The position numbers were made by a program, and so were the translations under genes. From Eriocheir sinensis (Eukaryota; Arthropoda; Malacostraca; Decapoda; Varunidae), in contig NW_026111781.1 of NCBI RefSeq assembly GCF_024679095.1, forward strand, positions 72,001-136,000: a stretch of 64,000 nucleotides of DNA, read 5' to 3'. Below are positions 12,353 to 25,139 of the stretch, one piece after another. Each line of letters starts with the position of its first letter. Position 1 is the stretch's first letter. The notes beneath the pieces are model-generated. The model was given only the letters and a program-made list of their open reading frames with translations. It ran no database searches and was not told where the DNA came from.

Positions 12353-12400
<48 letters not shown>
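12353..12400 (+). repeat. (GT)n microsatellite
   Basis: A GT run of about 48 bp. Confidence 0.95.
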
Positions 12401-12404
<4 letters not shown>

Positions 12405-12789
12405 TCTCATACACCTTCCGCTGCCCCGCCCTTCTATTCTCTATGCTTACATCCTCTCCTTACTCTCTCCCTATGTCCAATACTCTCCTCTTTCCACAAA
12501 TACACCTTTCGCTTCCCCTCCTCCCTCTATGCTGACATTCTCCCCTAAACTCTCTCCCTATATTCAACACTCTTCTTTCCACACATACACCTCCCGGAAA
12601 AGAGAGGGAGAGAGGAGAAAGAGAGAGAGGAAGAGGCAAAGAGGGGGCGAGAGAGAAATGATAAGACGCAAAAGAGAGGGAGAGAGGAGAAAGAGAAAGA
12701 GAAGAAGAGGCAAAGAGAAGGGGAGAGAGGAATGATTGGACAAGAGGCGAAGAAAGAGATAGGGAAAAAATTAGTTTGTATTCTTCACT

Positions 12790-13180
12790 AATTAAGGTTT
12801 TGCCCTGAACTCTCCCTATGTCCAACACTTTCTATTTCCACACATACATACACCTCCCGCTTCCCTTCCTCCTTCCTTCATATACTTAAACACCATGCCT
12901 TAAACTATCCCTATGTCCAACACTTTCTTATTTTCACACATTAGTATACCTCCCGCTCCCCCTCCCTCCATACTTACACACCATGCCCTAAACTCTCCCT
13001 ATGTCCAACACTTTTTTATTTCCACACACACACACCTCCCGCTCCCCCTCCCTCCATACTTACACACCATGCCCTAAACTCTCCCAATGTCCAACACTTT
13101 TTTCTTATTTCCACACACACACCTCCCGCTCCCCCTCCTCCTCCCTCCATACTTACACCATCCCCTGTTACTTAGTTCAG
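12790..13180 (+). repeat. Tandem repeat, about 88-bp unit
   Basis: CTCCCTATGTCCAACACTTT recurs near 12811, 12908, 12994 and 13081. Each copy is followed by CACACA and CTCCCGCTCCCCCTCC-type sequence. Confidence 0.8.
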
Positions 13181-13285
13181 GTCCTTATACGTCTCACTGA
13201 AGGTGCATCTCAGGTCAAGGCGATAGAAATAACATAACGTTTAACTGCCTGCATGGCCTCACACTTTCTTATTTCAACAGCATGC

Positions 13286-13287
<2 letters not shown>

Positions 13288-13331
<44 letters not shown>
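13288..13331 (+). repeat. (CT)n microsatellite
   Basis: A CT run of about 44 bp. Confidence 0.9.
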
Positions 13332-13332
<1 letters not shown>

Positions 13333-13399
13333 AGCCTCGCCCCTTGCCCTCTGTAGGGTTATGCATGCCTATGTAATGCTGTATTTTGGCATGAACCAC

Positions 13400-13885
13400 T
13401 TAATTAGAAGCCTTTACTACCTGTATATACTCAAAACTTTCATATTTCCACACAAACACCTCTCTTCCTTCCTTCCAGCTTCTACCTATATAGTTTTCCA
13501 TGTTGTCAGTTCAGGGTTATGTATACGCTTCTTTCAATACAATATAATGACACGAATGAGTTACAATAGAAGCCATATATAACTGCCTCTATATACTCAA
13601 CACTTTGATATTTCCACACAAACACTTCTCTTCCTTCCTTCCAGCTCCTACCTATATAGTTTTCTCCGTTGTCAGTTCAGGGTTATGTTTACGCTTCATT
13701 CAAAACAATATAGCGACACGAACGAGTTATAATAGAGGTCTTAACTGCCTCTATATACTCAACACTTTGATATTTCCACACAAAAACTTCTCTTCCTCCC
13801 TTCCAGCTCCTACCCATGTATAGTTTTTTTTCCGTTGTCAGTTAAGGGTTATGTATGCGTCTGTAATGCTGTATATCGCCATGAA
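13400..13885 (+). repeat. Tandem repeat, about 163-bp unit, three copies
   Basis: CATATTTCCACACAAACACC-like motifs at about 13440, 13609 and 13770 are each followed by CTTCC(AG) and GTTGTCAGTTCAGGGTTATG. Confidence 0.8.
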
Positions 13886-13929
13886 CCAGTCATAAGAGAA
13901 GCCTCAAACTCCCTTTACACCAAAAGCAT

Positions 13930-14122
13930 TCTGGTGTTGACTGGGATGTGGAAGGCAGAAGAGCAAGAGAAAGACAGAGAGAGAAATTTATGGATGGTGT
14001 GACGAAAGTGGCGGGAGGACATCTTAAGCCTGCTGCTGAGTTGTTGCAGCTAATAAGAGACAGATTCAGGTGGCCCTCCATGGTTCCCGAAGTCCTGCTG
14101 GTGGATACGGCGCGTCAGTAAG
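13930..14122 (+). mobile_element. LINE reverse transcriptase C-terminal fragment (family B)
   Basis: An uninterrupted frame without ATG reads EGRRARERQREKFMDGVTKV and AAELLQLIRDRFRWPSMV, ending at TAA. This is the typical C-terminus of non-LTR retrotransposon polyproteins: a basic GRQR segment, then an ELLQL..RDR.RW block. Only this end remains. Confidence 0.65.
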
Positions 14123-14125
14123 ATA

Positions 14126-14161
<36 letters not shown>

Positions 14162-14434
14162 CTCTCCCCCCTTCCTCTCCTACCTGCAGCCTCTCCCACT
14201 TCCTATGGTCCAGGGTCACGCACAGCTCTCTAATAATGGTTTAGTATCGCAGGTCAAGGTTCCCCGCGAGCGTCCATTGCACAAGAATATTAATAGTGGA
14301 ACTCAGCGCAGGAGACCATAGACTGAATATACGGTAAGTGGAATATCCGGACACTTGAAGGGAAATGATTGGGGGAAAATTCAGTAATGATAAAACTTGA
14401 CTTGGAGGTGACAGGAGTTAGGCAGAAGAATACT

Positions 14435-14437
<3 letters not shown>

Positions 14438-14527
<90 letters not shown>
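14438..14527 (+). repeat. (GA)n microsatellite, about 90 bp
   Basis: An uninterrupted GA run. Confidence 0.95.
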
Positions 14528-14529
<2 letters not shown>

Positions 14530-14554
14530 GAAGATACGAAGATAACTGAATTTG

Positions 14555-14750
14555 GTTTGGTGATTACTGGAACTGATTTGGTGATAGGTAAGTGGAGTTG
14601 ATTTAGAGATTGCTGGAGTTGATTTGGTGATAAGTGGAGTTGATTTGGAGATTACCGGAGTTGATTTGGTGATTACTGGAACTGATTTGGTGATAAGTGA
14701 AGTTGATTTGGCGATTAATGAAGTTGATTTGGTGTTAGCTGAAGCTAAGA
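14555..14750 (+). repeat. Short tandem repeat, about 22-bp unit
   Basis: GGAGTTGATTTGGTGATAAG-like units repeat about nine times with small changes. Confidence 0.8.
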
Positions 14751-15246
14751 CAACTACGGACAGGAGAGGAATGTTTTGAAAGAAGATTTGGAAATAACAC
14801 GAGAAATGAAAGGCAAGTAAAGAAAACTGTGAACAGGAGAGGAATGTTTAGAGAGGGGAGATGCCGACATGGAGATCAGTGGAGTAAGGTAAGAAAACTT
14901 GGGTTATACGTGAGAGATTTATTACATGTGGAAAACTGAAGATAATTTGACGGGAAGACACAAGGGAACAGTGCCAAGGGAAAACAAGAGGAAAAGCGAT
15001 AACAGGAAAGGGAAAACAAACAAGAGAAATGAAAAAAAAGACAAGAAGAAAGAAAAGGAAAGAAAGGAAATCACAGGTGGATGACCCTTACTCTTATAAA
15101 CAGACGCTATACACAAACGATGATTTCTCACTATCACTTCTCAGGTTATCTGCCCCTCACATCCTGCGGAAAGGCCCGTCAACGCTAACTCAACACAGTC
15201 CGCTTTTCCGTAACCGCAAGAAGCTCTGGGCGAGTGTAGGACATCA

Positions 15247-15292
<46 letters not shown>

Positions 15293-15424
15293 GGGGCGTG
15301 GTCACAGCAGCATCTTGAGGCCACCTTCGGACTCTTTTCTTAACACCCAACACACGGGACCAGCGGAGAGAAAAATAAGGTCAGGGAGACTCATAACAGA
15401 CACACCTGTACTGCCGGTGTGACC

Positions 15425-16500
15425 AAATGGTGAATAAAAGAAAACGGGAGCTGATCTGATGGGTAATAAGAGTTGTAGGAGAGAACGGGAACTGAACGTA
15501 AGGGTTGTGATGTGATGACAGAAAATGGGAACTGAATTTTTGGGTTGAGAGAAAATGAGAACTGAACTAATGGGTTGTAAGAGAAAACGGGAACTGAATT
15601 GATGCGTCGTGATGTGATGAATGAGAGAAAATGGGAACTGAATTAATGGGTTGTGAGAGAAAATGGGAACTAGGAACTGAAAGGGTTGTAAGAGAAAACG
15701 GGAACTGAATTGATGCGTCGTGATGTGATGAATGAGAGAAAATGGGAACTGAATTAAAGGGTTGTGAGAGAAAATGGGAACTAGGAACTGAAAGGGTTGT
15801 AAGAGAGTGGGAACTGAACTAAAGGGTTGTGACAGAAAATGGGACCTGAACTAATGGGTTGTGAGAGAAAATGGGAACTGGGAACTGAATGGGTTGTAAG
15901 AGAAAATGAGAACTAAATTAAGGGGTTGAGAGAGAAAATGAGAACTGAACTAATGGGTTGTGATGTGATGACTAAGAAAATGGGAACTAAATCGACTGTG
16001 AGAGAAAATGGAAATTGAACTAATGGGTTGTAAGAGAAAATAGGAGCCTAACAAATGGGTTATAGGAGAAAATGGGACCTGAACTAATGGGGTTGAGAGA
16101 AAATGGGACCTGATCTAATGGGTTGGGAGAGAAAATGGGACCTGAACTAATGGGTTATAGGAGAAAATGGGACCTGAACTAATGGGTTATAGGAGAAAAT
16201 GGGACCTGAACTAATGGGTTGAGAGAAAATGGGAACTGAACTAATGGCGTTGTGATGTTGGTGATTGAAAGAAAATGGGTAATGGGTTATGATGCGGTGA
16301 ATGAAAGAAAATGGGTAATGGGTTATGATGCGGTGAATGAAAGAAAATGGGTAATGGTTTATGATGTGAATGAAAGAAAATGGGTAATGGGTTGTGATGT
16401 TGGTGAATGAAAGAAAATGGGTAATGGGTTGTGATGTTGGTGAATGAAAGAAAATGGGTAATGGGTTATGATGCGGTGAATGAAAGAAAATGGGTTGTGA
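15425..16500 (+). repeat. Minisatellite, about 28-33 bp unit, over 30 copies
   Basis: The core is GAGAGAAAATGGGAACTGAA followed by CTAATGGGTTGT. In the last 250 bp the unit becomes GAATGAAAGAAAATGGGTAA + TGGGTTATGATGCGGT, so there are two subfamilies. Confidence 0.85.
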
Positions 16501-16650
16501 TGTTTGCTTATCTTTATCCGTTTCGAAGATAACGGATGTGCTTTATCAAGATTATATCACGTCTCGCTTTATCTAAGGAAAACATACTTATCATGAGTGT
16601 GCTAAGTTGTTATCTAGGGAAAAAACAGCAACTTATTTAACGTATTCATC

Positions 16651-16654
<4 letters not shown>

Positions 16655-16701
<47 letters not shown>
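16655..16701 (+). repeat. (GT)n microsatellite
   Basis: A GT run. A (CA)n run lies nearby at about 16853-16880. Confidence 0.95.
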
Positions 16702-16705
<4 letters not shown>

Positions 16706-16849
16706 ATTTGTATGCTTTTGTTATTGTGTTTGTGTGTTTGTTTTCGATGACTCGTATGCTTTTTTTATTTGTCTGTTTGTTTAAGCGTATTTTTATGTCT
16801 GTTTGGGGAGAGAGAGAGAGATTCAGGTGCCAGCATTAAGGCAATCTTG

Positions 16850-16883
<34 letters not shown>

Positions 16884-17289
16884 CAGACAGCATACGCATA
16901 ATGGTGTATACATATCCATTCCCAAAGCGTAAATATCCGAGTTCAAGTATAAGTTTTGAGATGTGCTATGAATGAATCTACTAACTCTCTCTCTCTCTCT
17001 CTCTGACGCAAATCACTTTATTGTACACCCCCCCCCCTTCCCCCCTTCCAAAAAAACTGAGATTGACAGGAAACAAATAACGCAACTTAATAGCAATAAG
17101 GTATACCGTGGAGGAATAATTGTACTATCATCTTGCCTAACACTTTTCATAATTAATTAGGATTTTCACGCTTTTTCTATGATGCTTAATAGTTGTCGTG
17201 CTGTTTTCTTTATATGCGGTTCAGTGGTGTTATGGTTGACGAATACAAAAACGAAACATCAGAACAGAAATGAAGTGTTGAGGAAAGAA

Positions 17290-18720
17290 GTGAGTAAGTT
17301 TTGACAGCAAGAAGGGAACAACAATAGAATCAGTCCAGACAAGAGAATGAACAGGATAATAAAAAAATAAAAATGTTGGGACAAGAAACAAGGCTGAATG
17401 AGAGGTTCAAACACACACTTTGATCCTAACTAAAAGGCAAGTGGGAGAAGAATATCAACGTTGTGACAGAGTGAAGAAAACAGCATGACTCAGCGTGGAG
17501 ACAAGAGTGGGGAGAAGATAAAGAGTGAGAACGACAGTGACATTGAGGACTTTTACATCTTGAGGATAACAACAAGAAGGAACTAGAATGAATAGCGAAG
17601 ACACTAGTGAGAACAATATGGTCAGTGTGAGGACAGGAGTGAAGATGAACAAGAAAAGGAGGATATGACTCGACTTGTACATCTTGGGGATAACAACAAG
17701 AAGGAACTAGAATGAATACCGAAGACACTAATGAGAACAAAGGGGTCAGTATGAAGACAGGAGTGAAGATGACAAGTAGAAATAGAGAGGACAGTTACAA
17801 GAAAGGGAGGATAAAATTAATATGACTAGACTTTTACATCTTGAGGATAACAACAAGAAGGAACTAGACTGAATAGCGAAGACACTAATGAGAACAAAGG
17901 GGTCAATGTGAAGACAGGAGTGAAGATGACAAGTAGAAATAGAGAAGGCAGTTGGAGAGATGACAACTTAGGAACGATGACAATAGTTCGAACAGTGGTA
18001 TGAAGACAGGAGTGAAGAAGACAAGTGGAAATAGCGATCGAGGACAGTTGCGAGAAAGTGAGGATGATGATGAAGATTGAACTGAGGAACGAAGACGAGT
18101 TTGAAGACAAGAGTGCACGAGTGATGACGAGAGTTTGAAAAGTGAAGACAAGAGTGCAGATAGTGAGGACAGTTACGAGAAAGTGAGGATAACGATACAA
18201 ATTGGAGCGAAGAACGAAGACAAAATAGTATGAAGACAAAAATGAAGACAAGAGTGAAGATAGCAAGGACTGTTTCGGCAAGGAGAGGAAAACGACGAAA
18301 AAGATTGAACTGAAAAACGAAGACAGCAAATAGTATGAAGTCAAGGGTGAAGAAAATACGTGTGTGAAGAAAAGGTGAAGACAAGAGTGAGGATAGAGAA
18401 GACAGTTAAGTGAGAATAATGAATAAGATTGGACTGAGGAACGGAGATAAGTAACGTGAAGACAAGGGTGAAAACAAAAGTGAAGAAAGAGAAGACAGAT
18501 GTGAGAATAATGAATAAGATTGGACTAACGAAGACAAGGACGAAAGCATAAGAAAGGAAGAACACACAGAGATGGTGAAGGAAGTTACCACACACTAAGG
18601 ATAACAATATGGAAGGAAGACAATAGCAGCGGAAGACGTTAAGTGGAGATAGGATCGAAGACAGGGGCGACACACACACGTATTATACTTGAAGACAAAC
18701 CCATGGAGACATACGTGAAG
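17290..18720 (+). repeat. Degenerate purine-rich tandem array, about 120-150 bp unit
   Basis: CATCTTGAGGATAACAACAA recurs at about 17556, 17690 and 17837. GAAGACAAGAGTGAAGA-like segments fill the rest. Long frames on the minus strand (Ser/Leu/Phe/Val rich) are by-products of the repeat, not genes. Confidence 0.8.
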
Positions 18721-18779
18721 ACATCTTGAGGAACCCCAACCCATACGCAGCTTACCTCTCCCTCGTGACAGCTTAATGA

Positions 18780-20440
18780 GAGGTGTCACGTTCCCCTGCC
18801 GTGTTCACCTGACACTCACCTGGAGATACTGACGGGGGCGGTGGAGGAGGTGGAGGTGGCGGTTGTGGAAGTGGGAGTTGCTTTCTGCACTCACGACGCG
18901 AGCATGAAGGCGAACCTCACTTAATACTGGCTTACACGCAGCAGTTTTCAATGTCCTAAAAAATTAAGCGTGAACATTTTGGCTCCGGAGGTTAATGACG
19001 ACGCACGTGTGGACACTCTTGCGGGAGTCAGTATGTATTCTTCCACCCCTTGTGGCGCGGAGACTGGCAGGGGGCAGGGGATGGACCCGCCTCGGACCCC
19101 TGCAGCTGGGATCGATGCTCACAGATGCCACATGCCTTCACATTAGAGCACATTTAGCGTTAATAGCGGGAAAGCCAAACATTGCACATTAGTTTAGATA
19201 CTCATTCTCGTCTCTCCGGCCTCTGCTCTAAATGTGTATGGATCTAGTGTGTTAGAATAATGAGTGGAGGGATAATACTAAAAATCTCGTCTCTGGCAAC
19301 GTTTTGATGCAATGCGTCCTGGCATGCGCAAAAGCGGATGTATATAAACGTTATCGGAATCAGAGTTAAATCCTGAGCCTCAAGGACATGACCCAAGCCT
19401 GAAGCACAGCAACCCTACAGTGTGTCACGCAAGGCTGCCCGCCCGCCGCCCGCCGCCCTGACAGCTGGCGGCGGGCGGCGATCGACTTTTCATCTGCGTG
19501 ACCTTGGCGGGGTTAATAATACGCCGCTCCACGCTGCGAAACATTTCTGCTGCTGCCCTGAAATATCTTGCGTGGAAAAGAGGACAGGGACTTCTAACCA
19601 GTGCGAGGCCCAAGTTGCCCCACTCAGTGTTAGTTTAGAGTGCGGGGCCGCCTACAGCAGGTGTGGGCAGGTGTGACAGAGCGGGCCCCTGACAAGTGCG
19701 AGACCCGACTCAGCTCTCTGCTTTGTCCAAGACCGAATCTGATTGAGGGTCTTGCACTCAGTTGGCTATAATGAAATATGCAAGCGATTTAAAGAGTAAC
19801 ACATAAAACCTAATTGCCTCCACCTCTGTCATATTACGTTAACAAAAAAGTCTTGCATGTCTGTATCTAAATTATGCTGGTGAATTTGAATGGAAAATAA
19901 ATTAATAAGCCTTGTCATGGTAGGCCAATCTTCCACCAGCTGTGAAATAGTAGTACAGAACATTTTAATTTCGTAGCTACCGACATATTTGTGATTGCGG
20001 ATTACCTACATTTAATTACATCTCTTATCAAACGTTACTACTAATATACCAGGGAAAAACATCTACCCAATTATGCTGTGGGCGACCCATCCACCAAAGA
20101 CAAGAGGGTATAACAAAGTTTAATAATTCTAAAATGTTGAGTTTATTTTCAAGATCATTTGATTCCTGATTATCTGGTCACAGTATTGCGTCGTTAGGGT
20201 CAAGGATTCCAGAGCTCCAGATTCCTTGGTTAGTAACATGTTACACTCAGAGCTGCACATGGCCAGGGGAGGGATGAGGAGGGGGAGGGGGCTGTCTGGG
20301 CCAAGTAACACTATAGGCTGCTTGCATATAGGGCCTGGTGAACCTATTGTCTGTTTGCAGTACATTGTAATGATTTGCTTCTTGTGATTGTTTATAAAAT
20401 GCATATCTTCCTGGCATTCACCCATTGTGGATTCAGCTGT
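18780..20440. other. Intergenic, partly GC-rich; no supported gene
   Basis: A GC-rich patch at 19435-19490 (GCCCGCCGCCCGCCGCCC) and a proline-type triplet run at 18835-18865 stand out. A donor-like CCAG/GTGAGTG occurs on the minus strand near 18818, but no gene could be built around it. Confidence 0.4.
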
Positions 20441-20446
20441 CAAATA

Positions 20447-20487
<41 letters not shown>

Positions 20488-21451
20488 AGAACTAATAATG
20501 ATAATGATAAGATAATGTCAGTCAGCCAACCGTACAAAGCAATGATACACTTCCCTATTACAAGTTTCATACAAGCTGACAATACATTTTCTACACTCCA
20601 GTTGCTTCTGCCAGTTCATCACATCGATTTCTATAAATTATGTAAACCACAGCCCTTCCTTTCTCCAATCATAATTCAATCTGCCAACTAAAACAATGCT
20701 ATTACAGAACAGAAACATTCCAATAAAAAGAATCATGCAAGTTGACATTCATTTTTCCACTCCTGTAACTCATCCTGGTTCAACACTCCTCTTTTGTGCA
20801 TGTCAGTCATAACCCTTCCTTACTTCTGACAACTGTTACAATACAATAACCAAGCATACATTTCCCTATCGCAACACTCACACCAGCTGCTACATGTATT
20901 AACAAAGCAACATGTGCATACTCAAAAATAAAATAAATAAATAAATAAAATAAATTAGAAAATCACTTGTAAATTTTGCCTCATCTATACATCAAAGTTA
21001 TTGTTTTATGCAGTTGTAGAATCTGTAGGATACTCATAATGCCTCAAGTCACACCACCAGACAGAAGACTCCTGATGGGATCTATAGCCGGCAGTATAAT
21101 CTCTAGTTTGGCAATGGTGGTACTTGTGGTCTGAAGAATATATAGAGCTAAGTATAATCTCTAGTTTGGCAATGGTGGTGCTTGTGGTCTGAAGAATATA
21201 TGGGAATAAGAATATAAATGATCATGGAAAACAATCAACAGCAATAAAGTTTTCCTTTGAGTATATCAGTTACTAATTTCCCTTTATTTGTGTTTATGTT
21301 CCCCACAACACACCACCATAATATTACTTTACATATCACAAAGCACTTGTTATACAGTACTCATAAGAATACAAATTTTCATCTAAAACAATCAATAGCG
21401 ATACAGTTTTCCCTTGAGTATACCAGTTACTACTTTCCCTCTCCTTGTACT

Positions 21452-21653
21452 AACATGTTTCTTAAAGGCCCCTCTAAGCGAGAAAAATGAGAAAAAATCA
21501 TCACTCACGCAAACCATTTCATAATATATATCAACGCATTTGTGATCAGTTTATGCATCATTTATTTTGGGGGGTTATATCATGGCAAAAATTTGGCCCG
21601 TCGCTGGTATACAGTAAAGCCACAAATTAGGCCCGTCACTGCTACCGGGTTAA
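21452..21653. mobile_element. TTAA MITE copy lacking the nested insertion
   Basis: It shares CATGTTTCTTAA, CCTCTAAGCGAGAAAAATGA, TTTTGGGGGGTT and the right end CTGCTACCGGGTTAA with 26218-26688. Its left terminal repeat is missing (CTAAC directly before ATGTTTC). It interrupts the second unit of a local tandem duplication (units about 21240-21400 and 21390-21700). Confidence 0.7.
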
Positions 21654-23083
21654 TGTACCACACATCACCATCATATTTTTACTTTACATATCACAAACCT
21701 TTTATGATATTCTAAGCAACTTAAACCTACAATCTTTCCTTTTTTGACCATTTATGAAGCTTTTATTCATAGCAGCAATGTAATGTCCCAATATCTGTCT
21801 AATGAATCACAGAAAGGCTCTGTCAGTGAGTCTCATCTTTGTTCAGTAAATCTCTATCTACTAAAAACAATTCAGTCACCCATTTGTCTGTTCCAAATTA
21901 TTCATGAGCAGAAAGCATCCCCATTCCCATGGCATAAATATTGAACTCCAGTATGATTCACTAATTTAAATTTTCTCTCCCTACACCAAAAGCATTGTAT
22001 TTCTATAAAAGCAACATAGTGTACTAAATAATTCTTCTTTTCATTATTCAGTCAAATTGAACACACATGAACAAGTGTGTCCATGTTATTATAAACTGAG
22101 ATAATAGCAGTCCTTAACATAGAGACCTTACAAATGATCAATGGTATTGTCAAAAGCAAGTTCCTGAAGTTTCACAGCTTGGTGATAACTAGAGTTGCCA
22201 GCTAATAGCCTAATAGTTTTCAGATCCTCATATTACACATGAACCTGCAGTCTATAGCTACAGTACAGCTCATATGGGACTTTTCAAAGGTAGTGGGGGA
22301 TAGGCCATGGATTATTTATAGGAAGTGAATATAAACAAATGTGAAGACAATGTAATAAATGAACTTAAGTAAATGAGCTTAACTTTTCAAATAAGTAAAA
22401 TTAAAACAAATCTGAGTATCTTTCTTTGTGTCTGACTGGAGACTGAACAGTGCTGCTTACTACCCAGACTTCAGCCTTAAATCAGACACCTGGCAACCCT
22501 GATGAAGCATGGGCAAGAGAGGAAGGTTCTTCATTCCAACATATTCTACTTGTTCATGTTCCTGGCACAGTCTGTCACAACATTACAGTACTTGTGTTCA
22601 TTTCTTCATCAGTACAGGTTCCCACTAAGTATTCACAAGGGCCTTGACATGTTTTCTTGCAAATTTTGTAAATTAAATATTGAACAAGTATACTTTGTCT
22701 AATAGAGTTCAATGCAATATCCAGTACTGATTATGGTCAACAAAAGCATTAAACTCTAATCTATAATTGACTATAGTCTATCAAATCTAACTTGAGCCTT
22801 TAGGCACAGCTCTCCTGAGTTGCGCTAATGCCACATCACCCCATCACTCTCCTCAGAGGAGCTCGCTACCTCCCCCCCTCCTCTATTATTTACGTTATAT
22901 TTAACATCTTTTGCTTAGCTGTGCAGGATGTGAGAGTGAGACCTATGCGAGTCTTCCATGGTGGCAGAAGGGTGAATGGTGCAGCACCATCGCATGAGCC
23001 ACGTTGCCAAGTGAAATGGAAGGTTTACGGAGTTGTTGTCTTTCCCTTAAATCCTAAGCCCTCCATAACACCATGCAGTCATA

Positions 23084-23198
<115 letters not shown>

Positions 23199-24662
23199 CC
23201 ACAAACAGATAACGTACAGACTAACAGTGAGACAGATCGCCATGTGCAGGTCATTGCTAGATGTGTAAACAATGGATGATTCCTTAGGCCAAGCCACAGG
23301 GCTCAAGTTAAGAGTCGATGGACTACAGTGCACAGTCAAGCACCCAACAACACCCTGACTAACTGCAGGGTGTGTGCTTGTGTGGTGGAGCCTTGCTGAC
23401 AAGACGGTGCTGAGATCCCTCTATTTGGGTAACTAATTGGGAACACCAAGTCATTATATTCAAGTTTGTTATATTTGAAGATATTAAAATTTAGAGTGTA
23501 CTGTTTTGTATAAAAGCAAATTACATTGTTTACAATAGTTGATCAAATAAATATTACATCAATTGTTTTAACTGTTTCAAATTGTTTTATCAAATAATAC
23601 CATAAAAGATATCAAATCAAAACAAGGAATATTGTTAATCCTTGTGTACTAATATGGTTCAATATACCTCTTGCTCATGGTAGAATATAGGTTCATTAAA
23701 AAGAGGATTTACCGAATTAGCATACAGATGGTAAAAACATCACAAGTGACCTCAAAACTCAGTCCTGTGCAGAAACTCCACTCCTTTTGTGAACATGTAG
23801 AGAACAATTCAAAACGTCATTATTATACCGACATGCAAGATAAAATCATGCTAAACATGAAGCAGTGAGTACTGGAGCCTTGTCATGAAGACCTGACATT
23901 CAGACCAGAGTGAATGGAAGGTTGATTCCATGATAATAGAAAGGTAAGTATATAAAAAATATAGGGAACATCTGAAATTATGATTAATGAAAAGTACAAC
24001 TGGACCAACCCAGTTATCAAAATGAACCCAATGAAGGGATTTCCTGTATGAACAAAGCTCCATTACACACTTTGACAATGCAGGAGTATACAGTGTATAC
24101 ATACTCATAAAAATATGCAGTGCTGGTTTCAAACTTGTGCAGTAAGCGAGTGTGCTGTCAATAAAGGATGGAATCGACTGCCTAAAACATATGATTCATT
24201 TATACTATAAATTGTTAAAAGAACAACAATATTGAAGAAAACTAATAAAATTTTGACAAGAATAAAATGTACTTAAATTAATAGTATAACAAACCTATAA
24301 GATCCTAGAATGTACAGATAAAATAAAAAAATATTTAACATGTCTAACATAGAACATGAGCATACCTTTTTACATATATAGATACTATATATAAACACAT
24401 ACACATGGCTGAAACCTCTGCTTCCAGAAACAACTTTTCATCTTCTCTTTGTCTATGAAATATGAAGTACCACTCGTAACTTTTCTGTGGTTAATACTGA
24501 CTTCAAATGAGAGTTGATACACTAATTAAGAACATTGTAATCACCATGTATCAAAGAAGAACTGAGACAAACACCCTTGCTTCTTAGGCTCTACAAAGAG
24601 AATGTTTGTTACTTGTGGTGGGTCTGACAGCTTTCAAGTGTTGATAGGATTGTTGAGTTTCA

Positions 24663-25139
24663 TCATGACACATTAGGATTGCTGTTTAGGGTTTTCCAGA
24701 AGGCTGAAGGATCAACACTTCTTCTTTTGATCCTGTTTTCATCTTGTAAATTCTGCACCAAATATTGCTTCACCATATTCTTCTCTCTTGACTTTTCCAA
24801 AGCCTCCACGTGAGTGACTTTATGGGCTGCAGCAGGAGCTTGTTCATGCATACGGGCATCCACAGCTTCCTTCCTCAATGCAGCCTTGGCAGCAGCAGCA
24901 GCAGCATGAATAGCTGCTTCAGTCTTCATCATAGTCTTAGCAGCAGTGGCAGTAGCTTGCATAGTTTTCTCATTGTTCAGAGCAGCCTCAGCAGAAGCAT
25001 GAATGGATTCTTCAGTTCTCAGGGTTTCATGTGTAGCAGATGGAGCAATAACTTCCTTTTTCTTGATGATATTCATAAACAACTCTTTCTTTCCCTGAGA
25101 GGATTTAGCAGCAGCAGCAGCCTTTTCATTCTTCTGTGT
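24663..25139 (-). other. Ala/Lys/Glu-rich C-terminal extension of the phospholipase
   Basis: After ILQVLHNI the last exon stays open for about 158 codons with no internal splice needed. Composition is Ala, Lys, Glu, Thr and Met rich, with two related blocks: RTEESIHASAEAALNNE and MKTEAAIHAAAAAAKAAL. These predict long amphipathic helix. A basic site (RIKRRS) lies near the end. The coding DNA is rich in GCN/CAG triplets, so triplet expansion is a plausible origin. No function is assigned. Confidence 0.75.

Noticed and set aside
17426..18789. Several 60-170 codon Ser/Leu/Phe/Val-rich frames on the minus strand
   Set aside because: They are translations of a GAAGACA-rich tandem array. Frames overlap one another and repeat with the DNA period, with no start or splice context.
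18817..18955. Possible minus-strand exon between TTTTTTAG and CAG/GTGAGTG
   Set aside because: It has consensus-like ends, but the peptide is a His/Leu/Pro triplet run with no partner exons.
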